DNA from: Rutstroemia sp. NJR-2017a BVV2
Lineage: Eukaryota > Ascomycota > Leotiomycetes > Helotiales > Rutstroemiaceae
Length of the DNA: 64,000 bases
Reading direction: 5' to 3'
Assembly (NCBI GenBank): GCA_002946415.1
Contig: NJPS01000077.1
Location: 62,001-126,000 of the forward strand
The notes beneath the pieces were generated by a model. The model saw nothing but the letters and a program-made list of their open reading frames with translations, searched no databases and was not told the origin of the DNA. Positions 36,030-47,956 of this stretch are shown here, one piece after another; the first letter of the stretch is position 1, and each line of letters starts with the position of its first letter. The position numbers and the translations under genes were made by a program.

Positions 36030-37430
36030 TTGCTCGCTGCGTTGACGCTGGAGACTGATTATAGATGGTGCAGCAGCACCCATCGCGGAGTCCAAAGTAG
36101 AGTTTTCAGGTAGCGGCAGTATGAAATAGCGAACTACTTCTGAATTAAGTCCTAGAAAGGCCATACCGGTGCGTCTTCTTGACTTATACAGATCAAAATA
36201 TCCACCAGACCCCAAAACCCAAGGATTGCGAGAGTTTCTCGCCATTTCGATCAATATCCATTATCCAAGCACCAGTGCACCACGCCACTTTTGAGACCCC
36301 AAACACTACAGTTGTGAGTGCTTCCTCGCCAATTTCAGCACTTCAACTTCTAGCAGCCCAGCTTGGAGTGTGAATCAACATGACTTTGCGCAATGGCTCG
36401 TGCAGAACATAGAAAATCGTATTTTCGATCCTAGAACGCAGTGGAAGAGCAAGTAGGTGCAATAGTCTGCGGACATGACACTGGGCAAAACCCGTCTCAT
36501 CACGAAGGAGGTCACATATAATTGCGCTCAACTCTGCAGCTTCACGTTCTCATTGCAGCTCGGCTGAAACCTCACGTTCAAATTCTGCGTTCAGTTTGTG
36601 CGAGTGTGAAAGAACAGATATTGAGTTCATCTATATACTAGGACTACAACCAAGAGCTGCTAGACATCAAGACCACCATGTGCATTTTGCAGTGCATACC
36701 CGCTGCAAAACGGTCACACGGTTGACGTAATTCTCGCAATAATCCGCCTTGTGATCGTAAATTCCGTTTTCGTTTAGGACCACACGACAGATCAAGCATG
36801 CCACCTTCCTGTTCATCACAACGCACCTTGATTAAGATATAGGAATCAACCTGACAGCTCCGCACTGAGTACATCATTGTATGTATCCCACGAGAATAGC
36901 CACTACGTCCAGGCACAAACAAAGTCGACAGCTGAAGATTCACGACTAACTTCTAGTAGATGGCAGGTCACCATCTTGGTAACAAGATGGATCAAGAAAG
37001 TCGTTCCAATGTCGGTTGGGAAAACAGCAATGTCAGCTTCTGCATGGTGGGTAGATTGCAGACAACCTCTTAACAGCGTCATCTCAAAAGGTATCCGAGC
37101 TGTGTCAGGCTGTACAGAGTTGTGAAGTTCAGCCACTAGCAAATCATTCACGCTATTCAGAGAAAAGATCATGTCTACTTAACCATATACAGCTGTCGCC
37201 AGCCAATCTCCCATCACACCATGAGCATCTGCAGCGAGGGACAGAGGTGCTTTAATCTGCAGATGAGAAAGCGACCTGATGATAGTTAGGATGCAGCAAT
37301 ACAGTGAAATCATTTATATTATACATAAACATACCATCCCGAGCCCCCAAACACCATGCTCCTAACTGGAAGTCTGTTTCGAATGTGATCGATTCGTTCT
37401 CAGATATGGTCCATATTTATGCCATCGACT
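36030..37430 (-). pseudogene. Possible decayed or unresolved gene with broken coding-like frames
   Basis: Not recognised. Several minus-strand segments look coding but do not join into one model. In order they are: 37430-37250, TFETDFQLGAWCLGARDG with a well-formed donor GTATGT and an acceptor after CTAACTATCATCAG; 37262-37190, APLSLAADAHGVMGDWLATA; 37172-36903, DLLVAELHNSVQPDTARIPF; and 36600-36343, with NAEFEREVSAELQ, an in-frame TGA at about 36550, then EREAAELSAIICDLLRDETG. A last piece ends at 36027. Stops and frame changes between pieces suggest a decaying gene; an unusual multi-intron gene cannot be excluded. An antisense frame also crosses part of it. No product can be named. Confidence 0.3.
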
Positions 37431-37465
37431 TGCCCCTAAAGTAGTGCTAAAATAGGGAGGTCGGC

Positions 37466-39172
37466 CTATTTCTTGTCACCGAACTTTTGATGAATCGCGC
37501 GGATTTGCTCCTCCACGTTAACATTCTGCATCATCTCAAATCTTGCCCGATCAGCCTTCTCTAGTGGCGTGCCATCGTAGCCATTGGCAGCCTTCTTCCT
37601 TCGCGCCTGTTCCTCCTCACTAAGTGGCTGCCCAGTCACACCGTCGAAAATGTCACTTCTCTGACTTGCTAATCGTTTCAGGTTATTAGCAACATCCTGT
37701 GTGGAGAGATTAGTCGTAGCATAACGGCTTTCCGCCTTTGCTTTCTGTTCCTTCCACCTCGGATCAAGTAGTTCGACTGCAGGAGTGTTAGCGCGGTAGA
37801 TGAATAAATGGGATCGATGCCATCTTACTTTTCATGTGAGCATCGAGCTCATCGTATGGTATTTGCTGCTTGCAGTTTGGACAAATCGCCATTTGTGTTT
37901 TGTTGGCGGCCCTGGCAGCAGCCCTAGGAACGTAATTCTCCTTGATTTTCATAGGTACAGCGCCTCCCTTCGCTTCGGCCTGAGCCTGCTGAGCACGAGC
38001 TCTTGCTTCTGTTCGCTCTCGTATCCTCTGTTCTTCCTCGTCTTCTTCATCGCCCCTTCTCATACGTGTATCTTGGTATTGTGGTTGATAAGCAGGCTGT
38101 GGGACTGGAGGTGGAGCCATCGGTTGCTGCTGAGGATAAGGATTAGAATAGAAATCATCCGTAGGCATCGCCTCTTCAATGCGCATGTTGTGTGAGTTGA
38201 TGGACATTTGCGCCTTCTGGTCCAGTGACGCAAATTGTAGTTCTGACAGTGATGTTGGTGGAGGCAAGTTGGTCTGGTCATCAGCCTCGGTGAAAATAAC
38301 AGTCTCAACGACAACGAAATCATGCCAGTCAATCTGAGCGTATGATAACTTCTCTTTCTCAACCTCCTCTTCCTTCTTATGCTTTTGTTCATTTTGGAAC
38401 TTGAACCATTCAGCCCTTTGCTTCGCGCGAGCCAGAACGTGGTATTTGTCGTCAACGTTCGCCTGCAACTCTTTAATCCTCTCTTGCTGCATTTTTCCAC
38501 CTTCCCCATCCATCCCGCCGGCTCGCAATAAACTGCTGTATTGGTCGATTAATCGTTGGAAGAAGTTGTGCAAGCTGTGGTTCGGTCGCAAGAAATCGAA
38601 TTGATAGTTCCCCGTTTCCCTCTGCGATAACGTCGTCATAAACTGTCGTCCATTCTTGGCTACAAAAAGCGCCGTCAAGCGAACTACTTCAAGATCTTTC
38701 GCGTTGATATTCGGCATGCGCGCCGAGAAATGGAACTCCGGTGGCTCAGACGGACCCTTGGGTTTCTCTGGTTCCAACGGGGCTTCCCCAGCTCTTCCCG
38801 CTGCTACAGCTGTACCTCTACCCTCCTTAATCTCACTTAATCGCCATAAATAATACGCGTTGTATGCATCATTGGTGCTGAGGAAAGAGAACTTGGGATT
38901 GTGTCTCTCTTTTTCTCTGATACGGTCTGCCAACATTAGCTGAATGCCAGCAAGCGCTATTCAATCGCAAATGGCATACCTTCGAAAGCAAGACCGTTAC
39001 GCGCCACATATCCTGCTGTCTTCTCGAGAATCGCTGTTGGTCTATTAGCTCGAATCATTCCCTTGTTTCTACAAAGATTCATACCTTTGATTTCTTTAGG
39101 CGGAAGCACTACACCCTGTGGCGGCTTGATATTATCGAGAGCTGCGACTGCATCTGCGATAGCGGGCGCCAT
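37466..39172 (-). CDS. PRP21: Splicing factor 3A subunit 1 (Prp21/SF3a120)
   Basis: Four exons, 39172-39085, 39033-38980, 38926-37829 and 37776-37466, giving 516 aa. SF3a is part of the U2 snRNP and acts in prespliceosome assembly. The first SURP module is about 30-75 (ILEKTAGYVARNGLAFEDRI); the second starts near 130 (LEVVRLTALFVAKNGRQFM, then NYQFDFLRPNHSLHNFFQRL). A Lys/Glu-rich region follows, then IDWHDFVVVETV, the Prp21-type segment contacting other SF3a subunits. Further on are a Pro/Gln-rich stretch, a CPNCKQQIPYDELDAHMK motif and a conserved end (DIFDGVTGQPLSEEE). The human protein has a C-terminal ubiquitin-like domain, absent here as in other fungi. Intron 1 is 51 bases and keeps frame, so an unspliced reading would add 17 residues. 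Confidence 0.93.
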
Positions 39173-39515
39173 TTCGAGCAATTGGTATGGCTAGTGATCA
39201 ACTCGAGATGTGCCGACGTTATCCAAGTCAATGATTGATGTCGCAAGAAAAAACAACAGCAGCCTTGTAGAAGGACGAATGATCCTGGCCATAGGATTAG
39301 ATTAAGCTTTACTTTAACCGGCATAAGCTCGGTGTATCATATTTCCGGTCCGACCTCACTCCGCAAATCGGTCAACCAATTTTTTTCCCTCCGTGATGCA
39401 GCCCCGCGGTTCAGTTCACCCCACCATATTTTATTTTCCCGATTAAAGTGTCTCCAAGCAAATCATTAAGAACTTCACAAACTTGTCCGTTGATACATAT
39501 CAAACCAAACTTCCA
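39173..39515. promoter_or_regulatory. Compact divergent promoter, PRP21 / ADE1
   Basis: Only 343 bases separate the two start codons, so both promoters and leaders are packed here. No specific factor site is recognised with confidence. Confidence 0.55.
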
Positions 39516-40612
39516 ATGGCGGACCAAGCTCTCACATCTCTCGTTGTTAGCGGGCTACCCAAGATTGCCGAAGGCAAAGTTCGAAATCTCTACGAAATCG
39601 ACGAAAAGACTCTTTTGTTCGTCGCATCAGACCGAATCTCAGCATATGATGTGATTATGCAAAACGTCAGTCTCCTTCTTCCCTGTCTCTATGTATTCTC
39701 ATCTATTTCTACCGATCTTCTTCTATGGGCCTATTCCGCGGTTTTTTCTCCCATGCCCATCAATCTTTCACCTCTATCCTTCCAACTCTATCCTTTCTAT
39801 CCTTCACAACTAACACCTCTCTCCAGGGCATCCCCTCCAAAGGCGCCCTCCTAACCCTTCTCTCTGCACACTGGTTCGACGTCCTCACAACCCGAATCCC
39901 CACCCTACGCACGCACTTCCTCACTCTCTCCCTCCCACCCTCCATCTCCACCTCCCAACAATCCCTCCTCTGCAACCGCTCCATGCAAGTCCGCAAACTC
40001 AAGATCTTCCCCATCGAAGCCATCGTTCGGGGCTACGTAACCGGCTCCGCCTGGAAAGAATACCAAAAAAGCCACACCATCCACGGCATCCCCATCGAAG
40101 CCGGCCTGCAGAACTCGCAAGCTCTCCCACAAGGCGCATTATACACACCCTCGACGAAAGCCGAAGCCGGCCACAACGACGAGAACATCCACCCCTCCAA
40201 AGCCGCCGAAATAGTCGGCGAGAAATATGCCCAGCGCATCGAAGACCTCGCCATCAAACTCTACACCACGGCTCGCGACTACGCTGCAGAGCGAGGGATC
40301 ATCATTGCGGACACGAAATTCGAGTTCGGATTAGACGAGGAGACAGATGAAGTAGTGCTCGTGGATGAAGTGCTGACGCCGGATTCGAGCCGGTTCTGGC
40401 CCGCGGACAAATACGAGGTTGGAAAGGAACAGCAAAGTTACGATAAGCAGTTCTTGAGAGACTGGTTAACGAGCGAGGGGTTGAAAGGCAAGGAGGGCGT
40501 TGCGATGCCAGAGGATATTGTTTCGCAAACGGCACACAAGTATCGCGAAGCGTTTGAGAAATTAACGGGTCGGAAATGGGAAGATGCGTTAAAAGCATCC
40601 GAGGCCAAATGA
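39516..40612 (+). CDS. ADE1: SAICAR synthetase (purine biosynthesis)
   Basis: Two exons, 39516-39665 and 39827-40612, giving 311 aa (yeast Ade1 is 306). The enzyme joins aspartate to CAIR using ATP in de novo purine synthesis, in the cytosol. Recognisable motifs: GKVRNLYEI near 20-28, LLFVASDRISAYDV near 33-46, GIPSKGALLT at the start of exon 2, FPIEAIVRGYVTGSAWKEY, the aspartate and CAIR binding region, and ADTKFEFGLDE. DEVLTPDSSRFWPADKY is also present. The 161-base intron has CTAAC 14 bases before CTCCAG. Exon 2 is strongly C-rich at synonymous sites early on (CTC, TCC, ATC), unlike the AT-leaning end. Confidence 0.96.
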
Positions 40613-41300
40613 AGAGAGCTAGGAATGAGCGTTATGGATGTTTAACAACGGAGGTCAAAGCATGAGCATCGATTTTCTTCTCATTGAGAAAAGAGAATAG
40701 ACTGCCTTCATGGCAAAGCGCGCTCGTAGGTCACCAACTCATGCTGGTGTTGCTTACCTAGCATGAACGCACTTCTCCAATATTCCGAGACAGTCACCTA
40801 TGAGTCGTTCAGCATCGTTCCAAGAATTCTTCCACTACCGCTGGGGTGTTGAAGCTTCTCAAACCTGCAATGGGGCTGTTGTGAATTGTAAGTAATTTGC
40901 ATCTGAACGTCTCTGAAAAGTAACAGTATCACATGCATCCGGAAGCCATAACTCGCGAAAATCTTGATCTGATATATTTTATTTCTTTTACCCTTGCGGA
41001 GCGAAATCAATCTTAATCTTGAATTGCCCCTGATAATTGAGTAAACCTATCAACCATCACCTAACACAGCTCAAATAGCCTACTTGCAACCACGTGCCGA
41101 AAAACTTCGACACTCATTAATACACACGATAGCCGTTCTGAAAATCCGTCGATCAATACATAAAAGGAGAAAAAATCCTACTAAGAAGGAACAAAAACAA
41201 GAGAAACATTCGTTCCGTAACTGAGCTGATTCGATCAAAATGGAAGCAAGTCTAGAAGTGAAAATTTGTGGGTGAGCATATAGCTCGAAGTATTTATCGA
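40613..41300. other. Convergent intergenic region, ADE1 / glycoprotein
   Basis: About 0.69 kb between converging genes, holding their 3' untranslated regions. No other feature seen. Confidence 0.6.
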
Positions 41301-44300
41301 TCACCAAAACAGATTAGTCAGACGACGAACGATGTTGCTGCCTCTGCCGAAGTGCTTCGAAAAGCTGTAGTAAGTCGGCGGTGGTGATGGGGGATGATAG
41401 TATGGAGGTGGAGGTGGGGCATAAGTTGGGGGTGGATGAGCGGAACTGGTTGAAGTGAAAGTGCTTGTGGAAAGACCAGCGCTTGAGGACAGCGAGCTCA
41501 AAGACGTTAGCGGTGATGACGATGAAGCTGGATCATAGCTTGATGCAACCGCGGCAGAAGATGAATTAACTGGTGCTGCTGAACCAGATGAGACGGAGGT
41601 CACAAAGGTAGACGGGGTCGATGCTGCTGATGTGATTGATGTGCCAAAGCCACCTTTGATATGTCAGTAAAGGTTCTCCTGCGGCTCTGAATTGTTATGG
41701 AACTTACCTGAAGGAACGTACGAAGTGGGCGAAACGATACCAGAGCTGTTGCCAAATGATCCAGTAGAGGAATATGATGGAAGGGACGTAGCTCCTGAAG
41801 CTTGGGTCGACGAAGAGGCGCTCGGATCGGATAGACTTGCAGACGCTGTTGAAGCAAGCGAGGTTCCATCTCCAAGAGAAGTGGAGTTACTTGGGGCAGT
41901 AATACTTGAGCTGATAGCTGGTGGGTATATTCCTGTTGGCCCGCTGGTGAGTGTTGCATTTGAAGCAGATGGGTGCGGAGCAGAAGTCGAGACCCCGGAG
42001 CCAAGAGAACTAGAAATTCCTGTGCCTAGTGGTGTAGTACTTGATGGATAGCTTCCAGATCCGAGAGATATGGATGTAACAGGAGAGCCTATGCCAGTTC
42101 CAACTGGTACAGTTGAACTGCCATTGTACGACGGGTATGGTGGCGCTGATGCTGAAATAGAGGGATCAATGCTACCTGAAACAGTCGATGAAGGTGAGAT
42201 ACCTGTGCTTAGTGGGAGGGAAGAAGATAGAGAAGTGAATCCTCCAGATAGTGAGCTACCTGAAGCTGTTGGCGCTGAAGCGGCCGAGGAATTGTAGATA
42301 GGGTACGGAGCGTAAGACCCAAGAGAGGAGCTAATGCCACCCGAAATGATCGATGTTGGTACACTTCCGGAGGGATCAAAAACCGATGACGATGTCAAGC
42401 CACCAGAAATAGCGGAGGTTCCTGTGCCTGTAGGCCCTGCTGTGGCTGTATCGTTGCCAATTGGATATGGAGCAGAAGTTGAAAGAGAAGAACTGGTTCC
42501 GTCGGATACACTGGAGGTAAGGAAGCCACTGGAGCTGCCTGTCACAGTTGGTCCTGCCGTGATCGAAGAATTGTAGATTGAGTATGGAGCAGTTGAACTG
42601 ACACCGTCCGATATACCAGAAGAAATCCCGCTAGAGCTTGGATTTTCGGTAGAAGTTGTGAGGCCAGCTGAGGCCGAGCTTCCAGATCCAGAAGCAGTTA
42701 GACCGCTAGTTGGCAATGTGGTATTTGGATAAGGGTAATAAGGAAGTGAAATCCCTGAAGATGCGCTTAGCCCACCAGAAACACTAGATGAAGGCGAAAT
42801 ACCAGTGCTCAAGATCGAGGAGGCAGATGAGCCAAATCCAGAAGAGACCGGGCTCCCTGTTCCTGTAGGATCAACAGTCGCCGTACTGTTATCTCCGGTT
42901 GGGTATGGAGGTGCAGACGAAGTTACAGGAGTACTAACACCACCAGAGACTCCAGAGCCCGAGGGACTGCCAGAAATTCCAGTTCCATATGGATATGTGG
43001 GATCTACAGGTGCAGTACTCGAAGCGACTGGTCCACTTGGCACGTACGTGGAGTTCAGAGGGTATTTGGGCGTCGATGACGGAAGTTCAGTCGACAAAAT
43101 CACGCTGCTTGAAACTCCAGATGACGATGGCATGGTTCCATCGGCACTAGATGTGGCCAATGCGGTTGAGTTTGTGTAGAAAGGTGTAGAAGCACCAGGG
43201 TTTGAGGACACGCCTCCAGAAACGCTCCCACTTGCGGAAATGCCAGTACCGGATGGATAAGGAGAGTTTAACGAAGCAGTTCCTGAAGATGCTGCAGAGC
43301 TTGTTGGAGACGCTGACAATGTAGTATTCGTGTATGGTGCACCACTAGTGTTGGAAATTCCAAATGCTGAAGATGAAGCCCCACCGGACGGGTTACTTGG
43401 AGAGATTCCAGTTGTTAAAGGTGCGGTTGCAGCTGCTGAAGTACTCGTATAAGGGTCGGCAGACGACGAACTAGCCGAAACGTATGACGACGGGATGCTA
43501 CCAGTTGGACTGCCTGCGCTAGTCGATTCTCCAGTGGTCAATGGTGAACCCGAAGAGCTTGAAGATTCAGAGCTTGATCCGGACGTGTAGATTGAGCCAG
43601 TAGGACTTTCAGTCGGAGTTGTGTCAATACTGCTAGTTTCACTTCCGCTGGAGATTGAGCTTCCTGAAGGATTTACCGTGGTCTCGCTTGCACTCGTTGG
43701 TGTGGAGCCTAGGCTTCCAGAGCTTGGTGACGATGCTGTTCCAGCAGCGGACGAGTCAGAGCTGACCGGTGATGTAGAGCCGGTGGTCGCTGGACCAGAA
43801 AGAGTTGGCGAAGAATACGACGGGGCAGCCGACGTGCTTGGCGAACCGCTCTCAGTCGCAGGCACACTGCTGTAGCCATAAGACGGAGTTGTAGTGGTAG
43901 CTGCACCCGTATTGAGACACGAACATGCGGAAGATATTCTAGATGGCGAATCATGACACTGTGATACATAAGCAGGAAGACCTGTGGTAGCAGTGTTCGT
44001 GCTAAGAGTATATGTAGCACAGAAGGGACCAACAACCGAAGATGATCGAATGAATTCACGCAGACAATTGTTGTGGTTGCAATGGAGAGAAGTGGTAGCT
44101 GTTGCGGGCGCACCGGAGGATGATGTTCCAGAAGGCTCAGATGCAGATTGAGATGTGGTGAGCGAGCCACCACTATCACTAGAGGAAGCAGTATCTGCCG
44201 GAGCAGATGAGCTACTGATGCCAGATGTGGTCGATGGACTACCTTCGGTCTCTGAAGTGATATACGTTGAGATCTGGGAGGTTCCAGGGTCATAGATGGA

Positions 44301-44816
44301 GGCAGATGTTGTATATTCTTCTGGAGCCGAGAGAGAAACAGTGACCGTGGAATAAGATGCAATGGATGATGCTCCGCCAGATCCTGGAGCAGTAGAGAGG
44401 CTGATGGGAGCAGTACCGGTGTACAGAGGAGCCGTGGCAGAGGATAGAGGCGCAGTAAGTGTAGTAGAAACTGCAAAGAATTAGCATTGACACTTGATTG
44501 TAACAGAGTGGATGGATGACTGACCGATTTCAGTACCAGATGAAGAAGTTTCTTCTCCAGAATCAGTGCTCGCAACAGAACCTGAGCTTAATGTAGAGAT
44601 TGTTGGCTGCGGTCCATAACCATAATGCGTATAATGCTCGCTGTTGAGCTCTGCTCTCTCATAGATGGTGTAGTCTCGAGGAGCAAACGCGTCTGCACGA
44701 GCACCACGAACATGAGGCTGAAGCCATTGTGGTAATGCCTGACTTGCAGGAATCAAACCGAGAAGGAGCGTGCTCGAAACGAGGCCGATATTTGGGTGGT
44801 TGAGCTTCATCTTCAT
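41301..44816 (-). CDS. Secreted Ser/Thr-rich repeat glycoprotein with a Cys-rich module
   Basis: Three exons, 44816-44525, 44470-41708 and 41653-41301, giving 1,135 aa. Residues 1-27 are a signal peptide (VSSTLLLGLIPASQA). A Cys-rich module lies at about 228-285: HCNHNNCLREF, then FCATYTL, SQCHDSP and ACSCL; this NCLR/CSC pattern is a recurrent element of fungal surface proteins. About 300-1015 is low-complexity Ser/Thr/Gly/Pro with a degenerate repeat carrying APYPIYNSS-like sequons. Exon 3 encodes a Ser-rich part, a Tyr/Pro block (APPPPPYYHPPSPPPTYY) and a basic end (GRGSNIVRRLTNLFW). Heavy O-mannosylation is expected from composition. No clear GPI site is seen, as the C-terminus is basic and not hydrophobic. 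Function unknown; cell-wall or matrix protein is inference. Confidence 0.85.
41709..43870 (-). repeat. Degenerate coding repeats in the glycoprotein
   Basis: Units of roughly 40-55 codons recur, each with an APYP(I/S/T)xN(S/G/D)(S/T) core followed by GPTGTGSS-like and SGGISSS-like runs. Examples are APYPIYNSS, APYPIGNDT and PPYPSYNGS. The units have diverged and are not perfect at DNA level. Confidence 0.75.
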
Positions 44817-46573
44817 CTGCCAGCACGTTTGAGTCAGTGGAGGTGTTCAGATTCCAAATGACCTTTGATAGAATAGGACGCGAAGGTCGTATTTAACCAG
44901 ACGTGTTTGTGGAAAAATTGAAATGGATTCTCACCAACTGGAGGGAATGAGAGGTGAAACTTGTTCCCGTGTAGAATGGAAGGACAAACGAGTGTGAACC
45001 AGCCGAAGCAGGTAAAGAATGGAGATGTGCTTGGTAGAACAACTTCCTCTCAAATCTCTTGAAAAGAAGTCAGAAGCTTTCGAAGACCAAGACGTCGATT
45101 CGAAGCAACCGATGAAAGGTACAATCGAAAGATAAACTGAAATGAGAAGAAACTGAAGTGAATTATCGAAAGAGAGAAGACTTTGTACCAAGGAAGATGG
45201 AAATGGAAATATATGAAAGTGAAGGAACCCTTGTGCACATGCAAGAAATAAAGTACCCACTTCACCTTTGCGCTGCACCGCACTGCACATTCGCATTTCC
45301 CAAGTCCGATACGATTTCTCGGATTAGATTGGTCCAACATCAAGCTCCATTCGGTTTCTGTTACCCATCGCCAGAAAGAGAAGGAGCAGGACTCAAGTCA
45401 AGTGCCCAAGGCAAGTAGGAAGGCACCGAGCATGTGGTATCAGCAAGTAGTCAGCCCGACGTCATATTTCTACTTGCTTCACCTGCTAAACGCAAACTCT
45501 CTCTACTCCCTCATCAAAGCAATGGAAATAAGGAAGGCATCTCAGGAACAGCAAGTCCCAACCGGAAGCCCAACGATTCCTATGCATCGCTGCTCCCAGG
45601 AATTGGGTCAACACTTCGAGCAACGCTACAACAGAGATCGGCGTCGTCATTCAGCTTTTCCTACTTTAGGTTTCGTCGACGTCAACGCTGTACGATATGG
45701 CGAGTACCCGAGGGGCATTCAGATACATCTTGACAACATGATCTGAAAATCTTGCCTGCATTCGAACGAGATTGCTGTTGTATCTTGCCTCCACCCCGCT
45801 CCCAAGTATAGGCAGCATCTAGGACCGAAGTCGCACGACAGTAGTACATTATGGCTTGGAAAAGGCAGTCTGCATATCCGTCTGCTAGAAAACGCAAAAG
45901 GCACTTTGATATGCAGCCGTCCGTGTACTATTGTGCTTGTTCCTGCATATTAAACCAAGCTTCTCACCTGATTATGCCTAGTATATCTAAACACTTGTGC
46001 AGCAGGCGGTTTCTAGTTAAGACAAGAGTCCGTTACTTGTCTTCAACTTTAGAATGTGGACTTCCAAAGCTTACCAAATAATTGACGTGAGACGAGAAAC
46101 TATACTGTTCACCACATCCGCACTGTGGCCCGCTAGTAACCTAACCTCTCCCGTTTGGATGGATACCACGGCTGAGTATTAATTAAACATGGACTAAAAC
46201 CTTAGGATAGACTCGGAAAGCACTGCTTTTTGAATATAAAATAGGAAAGTAGATTGGGTATCATATACTATCTCACAGTCCCTTGATTGTCTTCGCCGTC
46301 CAAGAGAATCTAGTGTTTTCAAAGACTATAGAGTCTTCAAATTAAAAGATCGCCCAGTAATAGATATAATTTTTAACGCAGACAGCATGCAATTCATTAA
46401 GCTCAAACCATTACTCATTTCTAACATCTCCCTCTGGGCCTCTGCTCTCCCCTATTTCTGATCGATAAAAGAAACAAGTCCGGTGGGCCGGTTACATGCA
46501 CGGAAAATCATCCGCAGATCCGATGCTGGTTACACGATCATAGGACTGTATCGGAACACTGCAGGTAGTAGCT
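44817..46573. other. Intergenic, 1.76 kb
   Basis: Upstream of the glycoprotein and downstream of the RRT8/LDS-type gene. Several short frames on both strands, none with domain features or a joined exon chain. It should hold the glycoprotein promoter. Confidence 0.55.
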
Positions 46574-47956
46574 TTACTCGGTCTTCTTGTCCCCGCTTGC
46601 TGATGAAGAAGCATTTATCTGAGTCATATTCACATCGTTGCCTTCGATATCAGCGGCCCATAGTGCTGCACCAACTGAGATGGCGTCAGAAAATATCATA
46701 AATAGAGCGAAGAGTAAGAGAACTAACCGGTATTCGTGAACGAGAATAGAATCGACGCGACTGGTACAAGCTCCAGTAAAGTAGCCACCGTACCAAATCT
46801 ACATTAAAGTCAGCTATGTACCAAGAGCATTGATCATATGAAACCCGGATTCAATTTGGTCGTGAGACCTGTCAAAGACAAGTTTCTGCCTCATTGCATC
46901 TGCAGGCAAGGTTCTCTCAGTGACGAGCATCTGCATATGCAGGGTATAGAACTCTGCAAGTCCTACCAACTGCGCAATCAAACAGGGACATGAATCCGCA
47001 ATTGCGCAAGAACCCTCGACTGCAACGCTTTTCCCGCACTCAAGCAAATCCATGTCGTCCCCAGATCTCGACTTTGACTACTACGGCTGAACGCGAGGGG
47101 GAGCAAAGAAAATACTGCAAGAGATTGAAATAAGTACTTACGCAGTGTATGCTCCTGTATGTTGTTTCAACCACTCCTCCTTTTGCGTGTTCGACCAGCC
47201 CTTCATTTGGAAATAGCGCGCATGCACACTATCACCTCTTGACTTTCCTTGCAAAGCCACAAACACGGCCGTACCTACGACCGGGATGAAGTTCAATGGC
47301 AGATACATCAGGTATCTAACCAGACCTTTAACGCTATATTTCTCTCCCACGCCTTTGACAACTTTGCCCAGTTTTCGCATTGGGTCACCGAACTTCCCTG
47401 CTTTGATTTCTCTGCTGCCTTCAACCACCTTGGTTTGACCCTTAGCAACCATGACTCCGTCGAAGGTATCAACAAGGGCGTCTGCAATGAGGAAGTTCTT
47501 CGACAACATAGTGATTATCGTACTGGATTCTGAAAGTGTAAGAAGAATCGTAGAGAACGCAGCAAGAGGGCCATTAGTGAAGATTAGAATAGCGAGTTGT
47601 GGAAGATAGGTGAATAGGAACATGAAAGCTACGACGCCTGCGGAAAGTGAGAGAGTCGGAATGAGTTTGGAGAGGAGCGGTTTCCATAGTGTGCGGTGGG
47701 AGAGGAAGTAGAATATTCCCTATTTGATCTTTGCATTAGAATCGAGTTGTGTCTGAGGATGTTTGCGACGTGCCTTGATAGGATATAGGTATGCGCCACT
47801 GACTGCTGCCGACTCTGCCAGCTGTCTAGCTTTTTCATAATCCTCCTTCCTATCAATCCAGCTTTGTTAGAAGAATTATCATCTGGAAAGGGATGGTCTA
47901 TCAACTCACGCAACCTCTTTCGCTTTGGCCTTTGTTTTCTCCATTGTGCCAGACAT
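46574..47956 (-). CDS. RRT8/LDS-type outer spore wall / lipid-droplet membrane protein
   Basis: Five exons, 47956-47910, 47849-47774, 47719-47142, 46798-46728 and 46674-46574, giving 290 aa. Yeast Lds1, Lds2 and Rrt8 are lipid-droplet-associated proteins needed for outer spore wall assembly; filamentous homologues are mostly unstudied. Conserved parts: SGAYLYPIKGIFYFLSHRTL near 32-51, membrane segments at FMFLFTYLPQLAILIF and AAFSTILLTL, the central DALVDTFDGVMVAKG, then KGLVRYLMYLPLNFIPVVGT, and the late hydrophobic LVPVASILFSFTNTVGAAL. The intron between exons 2 and 3 has a GC donor (AAG|GCACGT) with CTAAT and TAG, needed to keep the conserved YPIKGIFYF continuous. The fourth intron is 343 bases, much longer than the others. 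Confidence 0.85.

Noticed and set aside
36877..37125. Plus-strand 82-codon frame antisense to the decayed locus
   Set aside because: The minus strand has more and longer protein-like pieces over a wider span; this one stands alone.
41692..43875. Long plus-strand frames opposite the Ser/Thr-rich glycoprotein
   Set aside because: These are antisense shadows: Ser/Gly/Thr codons read backwards rarely give stops.
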